Positions 30,044 through 39,114 are shown, numbered from the stretch's first letter. The stretch: DNA of 64,000 bases from Martelella mediterranea (GCF_021021415.1 NZ_JAINWJ010000047.1:1-64000), one strand, 5' to 3'. The notes: generated by a model not told the origin, from the sequence alone. Translations and numbers: made by a program.

Positions 30044-31051
30044 ATGATCTCCAATCTTCTCAAAACGGCAGCCTTTGCCACCGCTCTGACGGTGAGCACC
30101 TTCCTCATCGCCCAGGCCCAAACTACGATGAAGCTCGCGACCGCGACCATCAACGACGTGCAGCATGAATGGATCAAGGTCTTCGCCGACGAGCTCGCCG
30201 AGCGCGCGCCGGGCGCCGTGACGACCGAGATTTACCCGGCCTCCCAGCTCGGCGCGATCCCGCGCATGTCGGAAGGCGTGCTTCTGGGCACGATCGAGGC
30301 CTTCACCACGCCGACCTCGTTCATGTCCAACGTTGATCCGCGCTTCCAGGCCTTCGACGTGCCGGGCCTGTTCACCTCGCCGGAAGATGTGCATGCGGCG
30401 CTTCACGACCCGGAATACCGCGATCACCTGGAAACCATGTTCCTGGAAAAGGGGCTGCGCGTGATCGGCGCGATCTACAACTCGCCGACCGTGCTGTTCA
30501 CCATGGAAGACGCCAAGACGCTGGAGGACGTCAAGGGTCTCAAAATCCGCACCTTCGCCTCGCCGCTGCAGATCAAGCCGATGGAACAGCTCGGCGCGAT
30601 CCCGCTGCCGCTGGCGCTGTCCGAGGTGATCCCGCAGCTCCAGTCCGGCGGCCTTGACGGCATGCTGGTCGGCGTGCCGATCCTCACTGCGTTCAAATAT
30701 TATGACGTCGGCAAATATATCCTCGACCTGCATTTCGCCGAAGTGGTCTCCGTCACCGTGGTGAACGAGGACTGGTTCCAGATGCAGAGCGAAGACACCA
30801 AGGCCGCCATCATCGCTGCCGGCCGCGCCGCCGAAGAAGCGGTCTACCCCTGGGGCGTCGAGAATGTCGACCGCTCCTATGCCACCTGGACCGAAAACGG
30901 CGGCGTGATCACCCAGCTTCCCCCGGAAGAGCAAGCGCAGATGGAAGAGGGCTTCGCCGCGCTTGCATCCGAACTGCTGGAAGGCCAGCCGGAAGTGAAG
31001 GCCGAATATGAGCGGCTCCACGCCCTGGTCGAGGCATCCAAGGCCCAGTAA
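30044..31051 (+). CDS. dctP: TRAP transporter substrate-binding protein (DctP)
   Basis: Periplasmic receptor, 335 residues with a signal peptide (MISNLLKTAAFATALTVSTF..., cleavage near AQA-QTT). Landmarks: HEWIKVFADELAERAPGAVTTEIYPASQLG, the LKIRTFASPLQIKPMEQLGAIPLPL block (here split: the family's conserved R that binds a carboxylate is in KIRTFAS), and a C-terminal helical tail. The conserved arginine implies a carboxylate ligand. As the last gene of the B6 operon and next to a terminator, uptake of 4-pyridoxate or a related acid is likely, not proven. Confidence 0.9.
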   Translation: MISNLLKTAAFATALTVSTFLIAQAQTTMKLATATINDVQHEWIKVFADELAERAPGAVTTEIYPASQLGAIPRMSEGVLLGTIEAFTTPTSFMSNVDPRFQAFDVPGLFTSPEDVHAALHDPEYRDHLETMFLEKGLRVIGAIYNSPTVLFTMEDAKTLEDVKGLKIRTFASPLQIKPMEQLGAIPLPLALSEVIPQLQSGGLDGMLVGVPILTAFKYYDVGKYILDLHFAEVVSVTVVNEDWFQMQSEDTKAAIIAAGRAAEEAVYPWGVENVDRSYATWTENGGVITQLPPEEQAQMEEGFAALASELLEGQPEVKAEYERLHALVEASKAQ

Positions 31052-31061
31052 AACGCCTGCC

Positions 31062-31241
31062 TCAAGGAACCGACCGTTTCCGCGCCCCGAGCATGCAAGC
31101 CGTGCTCGGGGCTTTTTGTTGCGCGCCTGCACGATCAGGCGTCATTTTCGAGGTCCCGTCTTCGATACCTATATCGAGGCCCAGCTTGCGCCGTCGCGCA
31201 GCGCCGGTAATGAAGGCGGTTTTGCCCTGTAGACGGTTCAT
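31062..31241 (-). pseudogene. Stub of a short-chain dehydrogenase gene
   Basis: Behind a good AGGAGA site, the minus-strand ATG at 31241 starts MNRLQGKTAFITGAAR, the classic head of an SDR up to the TGxxxGxG motif. The frame then diverges (RRKLGLDIGIEDG...) and runs through the dctP terminator to a stop, so only about 16 true codons survive. The operator-like site TTTACACGCGTAAA lies upstream at 31305-31318. A sugar-alcohol dehydrogenase once regulated by the adjacent LacI protein is the likely ancestor. Confidence 0.55.
31085..31119 (+). terminator. Rho-independent terminator of the B6/TRAP operon
   Basis: CCCCGAGCA (31085-31093) pairs with TGCTCGGGG (31103-31111) around a nine-base loop and is followed by CTTTTTGTT. 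It lies 34 bases after the dctP stop. Confidence 0.9.
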
Positions 31242-31304
31242 GCTTTCTCCTCGTGCTACGCCGGCGCCTGTGACGGTGCTTTCGCCTTCAACCCTACATT
31301 AATC

Positions 31305-31318
31305 TTTACACGCGTAAA
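31305..31318. promoter_or_regulatory. LacI-type operator candidate 1
   Basis: TTTACACGCGTAAA is nearly palindromic, centred on a CG step as LacI operators are, and agrees at 12 of 14 positions with TTGACGCGCGTAAA at 32387-32400. It sits upstream of the SDR stub and just after the lacI stop. Confidence 0.55.
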
Positions 31319-31327
31319 TAAATCACT

Positions 31328-32371
31328 TTACGCCGACTGACGGACCTTCAGGGTTCCCGGAAGGACGCTTGCCTCGAAAGCCGATTGCGGGTCGCCGGTC
31401 CGGCGTTCAAGCAGCGCGATCGCCCGCTCCGCAATGCCTTCGACATTCTGCGCGACCGTGGTCAGCGGCGGCGAAATGTACTGGCTCAGCGGATGGTCGT
31501 CATGGCCGGCGATGCGCAATCGTTCACCGCCGCGCTGATCCCACAGGCCGAAAAGATGGGCCGCGCGCGAGGCGCCAAAGGCGAGCCGGTCATTGGCGCA
31601 CAGGATCGTTGCCGTTCGATATCGCCCGCTGGCAAAATGGTCGCTCATGGCATCAAAGGCATAAGCTTCGAAATCCCATCCAAAGCGGGCGGACTTCTCC
31701 GAAGGGACAGGGACACTGGCAGCCTTCAGCCCGCGCCTTTCCATGGCTGCGCGAAAGGCCGCCTCCCGCTCCGCACTGTTGGAGTTCAATTGTGGCATGG
31801 CGAAAAACACCGGCGGCTCCCCGGTGCGGCAGAGGTAGTCAACCATCAGATCCACCGTCGCGAAATTGTCGGTGCCCACGAAATCCAGCGCCGGGGCATC
31901 GCCGCCGAGGCGAGCATCGAGCATGATCGTCGGCAGCATTTCGGCAAGCCGCGTGATGGCGGTCGCGGACGCCTCCCCGCCCAGCGGCGCCACGAGCGCG
32001 CCATCGACATTCATCGACAGCAGTCGGTCGATCGCGCGCGCTTCCCGTTCGGGCGAACCATGCGAACATTGGGTGATGACGGTCCCGCCACCCGCAAGCG
32101 CTGAGTCTTCGATCGCCTGCAGCAGACTGGTGTAGAAAAGATCGTTGTAATGCGGAATGACGACCCCGATCAGCCCCGTGGACTGCCGGTTCATCCGGGT
32201 TGCAAAGAAATTCGGCACATAATCGACATCCGCAAGCCGCGCGCGGATTTTCGCGGCCGTGCCGGCGCGCACGCTTTCAGGGTCGCGGAAAAAGCGCGAC
32301 AAGGTCGGTCTGGATACCTCGATGGTCCTGGCCAGCTCTTCCATGGTTTTGATCCGGCGCTTCTTCGACAA
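31328..32371 (-). CDS. LacI family transcriptional regulator
   Basis: Repressor of 347 residues. The N-terminal helix-turn-helix is at ~aa 10-30 (MEELARTIEVSRPTLSRFF), slightly unusual in having RPTLSRFFRDPE where most members have TVSRVLN. The hinge and periplasmic-binding-like sensor domain follow (STGLIGVVIPHYNDLFYTSLLQAIE, FVGTDNFA, CANDRLAFGA, GHDDHPLSQYISPPLTTV). It is divergent from the kinase/GatZ operon, and an operator-like palindrome lies between them at 32387-32400, so it should control that operon and itself. The ligand is probably a hexitol or ketose, inferred from the genes it faces. Confidence 0.9.
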   Translation of the reverse strand: MSKKRRIKTMEELARTIEVSRPTLSRFFRDPESVRAGTAAKIRARLADVDYVPNFFATRMNRQSTGLIGVVIPHYNDLFYTSLLQAIEDSALAGGGTVITQCSHGSPEREARAIDRLLSMNVDGALVAPLGGEASATAITRLAEMLPTIMLDARLGGDAPALDFVGTDNFATVDLMVDYLCRTGEPPVFFAMPQLNSNSAEREAAFRAAMERRGLKAASVPVPSEKSARFGWDFEAYAFDAMSDHFASGRYRTATILCANDRLAFGASRAAHLFGLWDQRGGERLRIAGHDDHPLSQYISPPLTTVAQNVEGIAERAIALLERRTGDPQSAFEASVLPGTLKVRQSA

Positions 32372-32386
32372 GCAGTCACCCTAAAA

Positions 32387-32400
32387 TTGACGCGCGTAAA
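32387..32400. promoter_or_regulatory. LacI-type operator candidate 2
   Basis: TTGACGCGCGTAAA lies 15 bases upstream of the lacI start and 41 bases upstream of the kinase start, and matches the site at 31305-31318. An overlapping TTTAACGTTA follows at 32403-32411 or so. Confidence 0.55.
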
Positions 32401-32441
32401 GTTTAACGTTAGAACACGCTGTATCCTTACAGGAGATCGAC

Positions 32442-33401
32442 GTGAACACAATTCCGACCCTGCTGACGATCGGCGAATTGCTGGTCGAGTTCGTATCGCG
32501 TGAGAAGGGGTGCGGTCTCGAAAGGGTCACCGCCTTCGACGGCCCGTTTCCAAGCGGCGCGCCGGCAATCTTTCTCGATCAGGCCGCCCGCATGGGCGCG
32601 CCGACCCGCATGATCGGCGCGGTCGGCCGCGACGGGTTCGGCCGCAACCTGAAGGCGCGGCTTGAGGCGGACGGCGTCGACACTCGTCACATCGGCGAAA
32701 GCGAAACGCTGACGACCGGAACCGCCTTCGTCTCCTACTATGATGATGGAACGCGAACTTTCATATTCCATCTGGCCGGAACGGCCGCGGATGCGAGCCG
32801 CTTCGACGAAGCCATGCTGCCCAAAGGCGAGATCGTCCTGCACGTTTCCGCCTCCTCGCTGGGCTCGGCCCCGCTACGCAGGGCGATCATGCAGGCGACG
32901 GAATCGGTGCTCGCCCGCGGCGGCAGGCTCTCGCTCGACCCCAATGCAAGACCCGAACTGATGCGCGATCGCGAAAGCCGCGAGGCGCTTGAGAACCTTC
33001 TTGCCCGCAGCCATTTCCTGATGCCGAGCGTCAGCGACCTCGATTTCCTGTTTCCTGGTCTTTCCACGGAGGCGGCGATCGACAGGCTGCTGGCGATGCA
33101 GGCGGAAATCGTGGCCGTCAAGAAGGGCGCGGAGGGCGCGTTGCTGGTCGATCGCGGCGAGCGCCACCTCTACGCCCCGCACGCGGTCGAGGAGGTCGAC
33201 CCCACCGGAGCCGGAGACGGTTTCTGCGGCACGCTGATGGCGTTGCTGCTTCAGGGCCGGCCGCTGGAAGAAGCGGGTCGGATGGCCAATGCAGCCGGGG
33301 CGATCGCGGTCACGCGCAGGGGACCGATGGAAGGCAATTCCACGCCGCAGGAAATTTGCGCCTTTCTGAACGCAGAGAGCGAAAAGGACCGGAAGACATG
33401 A
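32442..33401 (+). CDS. PfkB family sugar kinase, tagatose-kinase-like
   Basis: Phosphorylates a ketose, likely D-tagatose. The 319 residues start with GTG at 32442 behind AGGAG. The PfkB fold shows in TIGELLVEF at the N-terminus, IGAVGRDGFGRNL (first signature), and DPTGAGDGFCG with catalytic Asp259. The protein is next to a GatZ/KbaZ-like gene with a four-base overlap, the arrangement I recall for the Agrobacterium galactitol/tagatose pathway (tagatose kinase beside GatZ). Fructokinase or another ketose kinase remains possible. Expression should depend on the LacI-type operator immediately upstream. Confidence 0.8.
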   Translation: MNTIPTLLTIGELLVEFVSREKGCGLERVTAFDGPFPSGAPAIFLDQAARMGAPTRMIGAVGRDGFGRNLKARLEADGVDTRHIGESETLTTGTAFVSYYDDGTRTFIFHLAGTAADASRFDEAMLPKGEIVLHVSASSLGSAPLRRAIMQATESVLARGGRLSLDPNARPELMRDRESREALENLLARSHFLMPSVSDLDFLFPGLSTEAAIDRLLAMQAEIVAVKKGAEGALLVDRGERHLYAPHAVEEVDPTGAGDGFCGTLMALLLQGRPLEEAGRMANAAGAIAVTRRGPMEGNSTPQEICAFLNAESEKDRKT

Positions 33402-34651
33402 ACCTTCAAGCACTGATCGAAACCAATCGCGGCGGCGAGCCGACCGGCCTGCCGAGCTTCTGCACCGCCAACGAACTTGTCCTGAAGGCGATCCTTTCCG
33501 TAACTGCCGAAACGCGGTTTCCGACCGTAATCGAGGCGACCTGCAATCAGGTCAATCAGGACGGCGGATATACCGGCATGACGCCCGCCGATTTCATCGG
33601 CTGGCTACACGCGCTTGCCGATAGCGCCGGCGCCGATCGTGACGACCTGCTCATCGGTGGCGATCATCTCGGACCCAATCCCTGGCGCCGGCAAAGCCCG
33701 GAAAACGCCATGGCCAAGGCGCGCGATCTGGTGCGCGACTATGTCGCGAGCGGATTTCGCAAAATCCATCTCGACGCCAGCATGGCGCTCGGCGGCGAGG
33801 CCCATCCGAGCTTCGAGCTTGTCGCGGAACGCGCCGCCGATCTTTGCGCCGTCGCCGAAGACGCCGCCGCCGACCCTTCCGAACTGATCTATGTGATCGG
33901 CACGGAGGTTCCCGTGCCGGGCGGCGAAACGACCGAGCCGGACGCACTCGACGTGACGTCGGTCGCGCGGCTTGAAAAAACCATCGAAACCCATCGGGTC
34001 GCCTTTAAGGCGCGGGGGCTGCAGTCGGCATGGTCGCGCATTGCTTCTGTGGTGACCCAGCCGGGCGTCGATTTCGGGCATAGCGCGCTCTATCGCTTCG
34101 ACCCGCTCGCCTCCAAGGACCTCAGTGCCGCTATCCTCGATTTTCCCGGCCTGACCTTCGAGGCGCATTCGACCGACTATCAACCGGACGAGGCGCTGGC
34201 CCAGCTCGTCGAACAGCATTTCTTCTTTCTGAAAGTGGGCCCGGAACTTACCTTCCGTTTCCGTGAGGCGATCTTCGCGCTGGCCGGGATCGAAGAGCTC
34301 ATCGATCCGCCATCGCCAAGCCGGATCAGGGAGATAATCGAGGAGCGGATGTCTGCCGAACCCGGCCACTGGCAGGACTATTACAAGGGCAGCGAGGTCG
34401 AGATGAGGCGGCTGCGAAACTTCAGCTACAGCGACCGCATCCGCTACTATTGGGGCGATAGCGCGGTCATCGCCGCCCTCTCGCGCCTGTTCAGCAACCT
34501 CTCCAAGGCCGGGCTGACGGAAACGTTGGTATCCCAATATTTCAACGGCTTCCCCTTTGGCCATATCCCCACGGACGCCACCGAGATTCTCCACCATCAT
34601 GTGCAAACCAGCGTCCGGCGCTATTTCGCCGCCTGCGGCTACACGAATTAA
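33398..34651 (+). CDS. GatZ/KbaZ-like protein (D-tagatose-6-phosphate epimerase or aldolase subunit)
   Basis: A 417-residue TIM-barrel protein of the GatZ/KbaZ class, with IEATCNQVNQDGGYTGMTP, GGDHLGPNPWR, KIHLDASM and FLKVGPELTFRFREA landmarks. E. coli members were long called non-catalytic subunits of tagatose-bisphosphate aldolase; in Agrobacterium a homologue is, as I recall, a D-tagatose-6-phosphate 4-epimerase. No gatY/kbaY aldolase gene is present here, which favours the epimerase role, giving fructose 6-phosphate. I use the ATG at 33398, coupled to the kinase stop, not the longer frame inside the kinase gene. Confidence 0.85.
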   Translation: MNLQALIETNRGGEPTGLPSFCTANELVLKAILSVTAETRFPTVIEATCNQVNQDGGYTGMTPADFIGWLHALADSAGADRDDLLIGGDHLGPNPWRRQSPENAMAKARDLVRDYVASGFRKIHLDASMALGGEAHPSFELVAERAADLCAVAEDAAADPSELIYVIGTEVPVPGGETTEPDALDVTSVARLEKTIETHRVAFKARGLQSAWSRIASVVTQPGVDFGHSALYRFDPLASKDLSAAILDFPGLTFEAHSTDYQPDEALAQLVEQHFFFLKVGPELTFRFREAIFALAGIEELIDPPSPSRIREIIEERMSAEPGHWQDYYKGSEVEMRRLRNFSYSDRIRYYWGDSAVIAALSRLFSNLSKAGLTETLVSQYFNGFPFGHIPTDATEILHHHVQTSVRRYFAACGYTN

Positions 34652-34730
34652 GGCCGCATCCGCTCTTCGGATAAACCGAATGGCCGGACTTCTTTGCGGA
34701 ACGTAGGCGTGAAACCACTTCAGGGCAATG

Positions 34731-34753
34731 AAAAAGGGGATACCGGTCCCCTT
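34731..34753 (-). terminator. Terminator of the ftsK gene
   Basis: On the minus strand, AAGGGGA (34753-34747) and TCCCCTT (34740-34734) form a stem with a six-base loop, followed directly by TTTTTCA. It lies 65 bases after the ftsK stop. Confidence 0.75.
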
Positions 34754-34817
34754 CATCACATATCGATTTCCACATACCGTAGCGTTTGCGATATCAGCCC
34801 AACGCCGATTCCATGGA

Positions 34818-37490
34818 TCAGCCCGGCGCGGCGCTATCGAGGATCTCGCGCTTGCCGACATGGTTGGCGGGGCCGACAAGCCCTTCCTTCTCCATGCGCT
34901 CCACCAGCGAGGCGGCGCGGTTGTAGCCGATCGACAGGCGGCGCTGGATATAGGAAGTCGAGCACTTCTTGTCGCGCTGCACGATCTTCACCGCCTTGGC
35001 GAAGAGATCGTCGGCATCGTCGTCCTCGCTGCCCATATCGGTGGCGTCGAAGACGGCGGTATCCTCGTCGCCCTCGTCTTCCTCTTCCTCGTCAACCACG
35101 ACGCTGCCGAGATAGGTGGGCGTGCCTTGTGTTTTCAGATGGGCGACGACCTTTTCGACCTCGTGGTCGGAAACGAACGGACCGTGGACGCGGGCGATCC
35201 GTCCGCCGCCCTTCATGTGCAGCATGTCCCCCTGCCCCAGCAGATATTCCGCGCCCTGCTCGCCAAGGATCGTGCGGCTGTCGATCTTCGAGGTCACCTG
35301 GAAGGAGATGCGCGTCGGGAAATTGGCCTTGATCGTGCCGGTGATGACATCGACCGAGGGTCGTTGCGTCGCCATGATCAGGTGGATGCCGGCGGCGCGC
35401 GCCATCTGCGCCAGACGCTGGATCGTGCCCTCGATCTCCTTGCCGGCGACCATCATCAGATCGGCCATCTCATCGACGATGACGACGATATAGGGCAATG
35501 CGGAGAGATCGAGTTCCTGTTCCTCGAAAATCTGCTCGCCGGTGGTGCGGTCAAAACCGGTAGGCACCGACACCATGATGGTCTCGCCGGTCGTGCGCGC
35601 CTCGGCGACGCGCTTGTTGAAACCGTCGATATTGCGCACGCCGAGCCGCGACATCTTGCGGTAGCGATCCTCCATCTCGCGCACGGCCCATTTCAGCGCC
35701 AGAACCGCCTTCTTCGGATCGGTCACGACCGGGGTGAGCAGATGCGGAATACCGTCATAGACGGACAGTTCCAGCATTTTCGGATCGACCATGATCAGCC
35801 GGCATTCTTCCGGACGGAGGTGATAGAGCAGCGACAGGATCATGGTGTTGATGGCGACCGACTTGCCCGAACCGGTGGTGCCGGCCACGAGAAGATGCGG
35901 CATTTTCGCCAGTTCCGCGACCACCGGCTCGCCGCCGATATTCTTGCCGAGGCAAAGCGGCAGGCGGAAATCCGTCGTCATGTAGAGGCGGTTTTCGAGA
36001 AGCTCTCTCAGATAGACCGTCTCGCGCTCCTCGTTCGGAAGCTCGATGCCGATCACATTGCGGCCGGGGATGACCGCGACGCGCGCCGAAAGCGCCGACA
36101 TGGAGCGAGCGATGTCGTCCGAGAGGTTGATCACCCGCGATGACTTGACGCCCGGCGCCGGCTCGAATTCGTAAAGCGTGACGACTGGGCCGGGGCGGAC
36201 ATCGATGATCTCGCCCTTGACGCCAAAATCCTCCAGAATGCTTTCCAGCAGGCCAGCGCTCTGTTCCAGCACTTCCTGGCTCAGATCGCTGGTCTCGTCT
36301 GCAAGCGGCGCTTGTAAGAGCTCGATCGAAGGGAACAGGAAATCGGTCTGTTCGTGCTTCGCCAGAACGTTCAGGGGCCCGGCGACATTGTCCGACGCAT
36401 CGTTCTCCGCCGGTACGGGTTGGTGTGGTTGCGCGTCGCCGAAATCGGCAATGTCGGCTTCCGCTTCGTCTTCCCACGCATCTTCGTCTATCTCGGCGAA
36501 GGCCTCGTCACGTTCGTCCGTGAGGTTGTTGTCATCAATGGCATCGCTCGCGTCGAGAGGGGTTTCCTGCGCCTGAGCGGGCTCTGCCTCAATGTAATCG
36601 TCTGCCGCGCGCCGGGTCGGGCTGTAGAGCAGTACCTGCCGGTAAAGCGCAACCGCCGAGGCCCCCTCCTCCGCGCTCGCCGTCGGCTCATCGGCGGCGG
36701 TTTCCACCGCGTCGGAGGCGGAGGTGCAAGGCATGAGGTCTTCGCAGGCGCTCGCCTCATCGTCACTGTCGTCTTCCGCGGACGTCGCGGCCTTGGGCGC
36801 CGGCGTTGCATCGTCGAACAGCCCGAGTTCCATCATCTCGAAGGCGAGCCCGTCCGGAATGAAGGCGAGCGCCCCTGCCCCGGCCTGTGCCTGGCGGGTT
36901 TCATCCGCCGTTGCTGCGTTTGGGGCATCATGCATTTCAGAGATCGCGGGGACTTGCGGAATGTTCACTTGGCTTTTGTCATTGTTTGTTGAAGTCTGTT
37001 GCGTCGTCGTTTGCGTGACGGGCTCTGGATCAGTTTCGGGCTCGAGAAAGGCCGGCTGCGCTGCGTCATGCTGCTGCGCGCCGAGCGGGTGGAACAGGAA
37101 ATCCACCAGCACCGGCGGTTCGTCCTGGAACGGCTCTGCCGCCGGATGTTGTAAGGTGCCCTCCCCCCGTTCCGCCGGCAGCTCTTCGGCAATGCGATTC
37201 TGTAGCGCTGCGGCGGGCGATTGCGGCGGCAGGTCGTCAAGCGCCTCCGGCTTTGCGGCCGACGCCGGCGATTCGGGGTGTTTCCTGTGCGGCGTGCGGG
37301 TGAACCGCACATTCGGTCCCAGCACGAAGGGGCGCTGCCAGGTCGGAAGCCGGTCGGGATCGAGGATCGCCGCATCCGGATTGCGCCGCGACGGTTCCGT
37401 GATCCGGTCGTCACCTTTTGTCTGATCACCGTCCGTCCGCAGCGATCCGGCGGGTTTCGATTGAAGGCTTGGATAACGCGAAAAGGGCAT
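34818..37490 (-). CDS. ftsK: FtsK/SpoIIIE family DNA translocase without membrane domain
   Basis: ATP-driven double-stranded DNA pump. The frame is open to 37520 (GTG); I prefer the ATG at 37490 (MPFSRYPSL), though neither has a good ribosome site. The first ~390 residues are Pro/Ala/Glu/Asp-rich, probably disordered, and show no hydrophobic segment, so the four-helix membrane anchor of classical FtsK is absent. The motor follows: alpha domain around [17 protein letters not shown], beta domain with Walker [15 protein letters not shown] (near aa 545) and Walker [15 protein letters not shown], then [13 protein letters not shown]. The C-terminal winged-helix gamma domain, which reads KOPS-type polarity sites, is at [20 protein letters not shown]. 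Many rhizobia carry such a second copy. Confidence 0.93.
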   Translation of the reverse strand: MPFSRYPSLQSKPAGSLRTDGDQTKGDDRITEPSRRNPDAAILDPDRLPTWQRPFVLGPNVRFTRTPHRKHPESPASAAKPEALDDLPPQSPAAALQNRIAEELPAERGEGTLQHPAAEPFQDEPPVLVDFLFHPLGAQQHDAAQPAFLEPETDPEPVTQTTTQQTSTNNDKSQVNIPQVPAISEMHDAPNAATADETRQAQAGAGALAFIPDGLAFEMMELGLFDDATPAPKAATSAEDDSDDEASACEDLMPCTSASDAVETAADEPTASAEEGASAVALYRQVLLYSPTRRAADDYIEAEPAQAQETPLDASDAIDDNNLTDERDEAFAEIDEDAWEDEAEADIADFGDAQPHQPVPAENDASDNVAGPLNVLAKHEQTDFLFPSIELLQAPLADETSDLSQEVLEQSAGLLESILEDFGVKGEIIDVRPGPVVTLYEFEPAPGVKSSRVINLSDDIARSMSALSARVAVIPGRNVIGIELPNEERETVYLRELLENRLYMTTDFRLPLCLGKNIGGEPVVAELAKMPHLLVAGTTGSGKSVAINTMILSLLYHLRPEECRLIMVDPKMLELSVYDGIPHLLTPVVTDPKKAVLALKWAVREMEDRYRKMSRLGVRNIDGFNKRVAEARTTGETIMVSVPTGFDRTTGEQIFEEQELDLSALPYIVVIVDEMADLMMVAGKEIEGTIQRLAQMARAAGIHLIMATQRPSVDVITGTIKANFPTRISFQVTSKIDSRTILGEQGAEYLLGQGDMLHMKGGGRIARVHGPFVSDHEVEKVVAHLKTQGTPTYLGSVVVDEEEEDEGDEDTAVFDATDMGSEDDDADDLFAKAVKIVQRDKKCSTSYIQRRLSIGYNRAASLVERMEKEGLVGPANHVGKREILDSAAPG

Positions 37491-37839
37491 GCTGATGAAG
37501 ACCAATCTGAGAGCTGTCACTCAGCCAGATTGATAGAAAAGAAACCTTAACCAGTCGTTTCCTCCGGCGACATTTGGCATCGTAAACTCGGCCGGTGTTT
37601 CCACCGATCTTTTGCTGAAAGCTGACGGACTTGCCGAGCTTCCGTCGATCTTCACGCGCGATGTGGCGAAGACCAAGGCGAAGCCATCACAAAGACCTTG
37701 CCGGAAACGGCGGCAAGTCGTGGGCTGCATATCGTGGATCGCAGAGAAGACGGCGCGACCTGCACACGATCGGACTGAGAAAAGCCGGAGCCCATGCAGA
37801 GGCATGACCGCCGGTTTCCCCAAGCCCGTGGCAATGCTC
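37491..37839. other. Unassigned spacer between ftsK and scpB remnant
   Basis: No gene is supported. A plus-strand frame (from 37612) runs antisense into the scpB remnant and has no recognisable domain. The ftsK promoter should lie here. Confidence 0.4.
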
Positions 37840-38206
37840 TTATTCCTCCTCGCTTTCCGCCTCCGCCTGGATCGCCTCCACCTGGGCTGCGGCCCTGCTG
37901 AGCAGTCCCGCATCCTCGAGCGCCTCGATATCCAGCAAATCGCGCAGCGTCTCCATCCCGAACGCCGCGAGGAAATGTCTGGTTGTTACATAGGTATACG
38001 GCGCGCCGGGCGTCGGACTGCGGCGGCGGGAAGCGATGAGGGCAGCGCTGCGGAGGGACGCGATGGTGTCGCGGCTGACCTCTTTGCCAAAGATCTTTGA
38101 CAGTTCGGCGCGGGTGATGGGCTGGAAGTAGGCGACGGCCATCAGCACCATAGGGCCGGCCGGCGAGCTCCTGCTGAAGATCGTCGATCAGCAGGTCGAT
38201 GCTGCA
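37840..38206 (-). pseudogene. scpB: Internally deleted scpB (segregation and condensation protein B)
   Basis: On the minus strand, 37840-38151 encodes a 103-residue frame beginning MVLMAVAYFQPITRAELSKI and continuing through TPGAPYTYVTTRHFLAAFGM and LRDLLDIEAL, the second winged-helix half of ScpB. Immediately upstream, in a different frame (38206-38153), the sequence reads CSIDLLIDDLQQELAGRPY, which resembles part of the ScpB N-terminal half. The middle of the protein is missing and the frames do not join, so the gene is broken. It stands upstream of ftsK on the same strand, with ~320 bases of unassigned sequence between. Confidence 0.65.
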
Positions 38207-38342
38207 AACTTTGGCTCGATCATCTGAAGAAAGGCCGTGAAGTCTAGCGCAAGAAGGACCGGTTCAAGCAGGTGGTGTCCGGCACCGTCGAGATACCAGC
38301 GCAGATCGTCGGGAAACGACGCGGCCAGGCGATTCAGCGGCG

Positions 38343-38478
38343 GACCGTCTCATAGGAAACGTCGATCCCACGCTCGAGTAGCATTTCCTCAACTTCACGC
38401 AGGCTCAGATTGAACCAAAGGTAAGCAAACCGCGTGAGCAACGATCTGTGGCGGAAAACGATGACGCTTGAAACTGAT
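38343..38478 (-). pseudogene. IS6-family transposase remnant (N-terminal part)
   Basis: The minus strand reads ISFKRHRFPPQIVAHAV and, after a one-base shift, YLWFNLSLREVEEMLLERG then IDVSYETVRR followed by a stop. This is the conserved start of IS6/IS26-type transposases (KRHRFP-EII-HAVWLY-RF-LS-RDVEE-L-ERG-DVSYETVRRW). The catalytic domain is absent. Between it and the scpB scrap (38207-38342) a frame reads SFPDDLRWYLDGAGHHLLEP, which I cannot assign. The remnant marks the left edge of the accessory island. Confidence 0.7.
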
Positions 38479-38531
38479 ATCGGCTGTCTGAATCGTCGAA
38501 ATTTGCGCCTAACCTAAAACGCAGGCAAGGG

Positions 38532-38853
38532 TCACCAGTGTCGAAACGGATAAGGTTTCGGGGGTGGCGCCCGACACCGGGCAGGTCATCAAGGCCTGGA
38601 GACAAAGCGATGGAGCACTGATGGTACTTTACCCGGTGCCAGCGGCATCACCGACGTCCGATGGGAAAACATTTACCGCCCCCTATGTCAGAGACATGAA
38701 ATTGGCCGCCGGCGACCAGCTTTGTGTGGTCTCGCAATTCCCGAAGGACGGAACCATGACCCCGTTCAACAGGCAATATGAGGGCTATCCAGGGGCTTGA
38801 GCCGGCATTTCGCTTTTCCTGCCTGCGCCGCAACGGGTGCAGGCAGGATGGCG
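38532..38853 (+). pseudogene. Duplicated C-terminal module of the 39115-40608 protein
   Basis: This stretch is a near-identical copy, offset by 1808 bases, of 40340-40661: it contains the last ~85 codons of that gene, its stop and the hairpin after it. The copied frame runs to the stop at 38798-38800 (ending FNRQYEGYPGA) but has no proper start: the upstream join at 38532 is to unrelated sequence. Only scattered point differences separate the copies, so the duplication is recent or the two are kept alike by recombination. The 260 bases from 38854 to 39114 are AT-rich and carry the promoter region of the next gene. Confidence 0.85.
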
Positions 38854-39025
38854 TCATCCTGCGATGCGCATGGCGAGCGGTCTAAAGCTAAATCACAAAA
38901 CACTAAAACTGCTCAGTTCTTTTCGAGTTGTGCTCTCAGCGGGCGTTCGCCGACAGCAATTTCCCAGCACAATAAATAACAATAGGCCTCAGAAGTAGTT
39001 TACATTGATGTAAGAATACTTCATA

Positions 39026-39038
39026 TGTAATATAGACA
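39026..39038 (+). promoter_or_regulatory. Upstream box of the leaderless family, gene A
   Basis: TGTAATATAGACA here is identical to 46252-46264 upstream of gene B, 77 bases before the start codon at 39115. Related boxes precede genes C, D and E. Confidence 0.5.
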
Positions 39039-39114
39039 TGATTTTCAAAACAATGTTATTTTTAACACATCTATAACACGTAGATTGATAAGTAAAATTT
39101 GAAGGATTGGTGAA

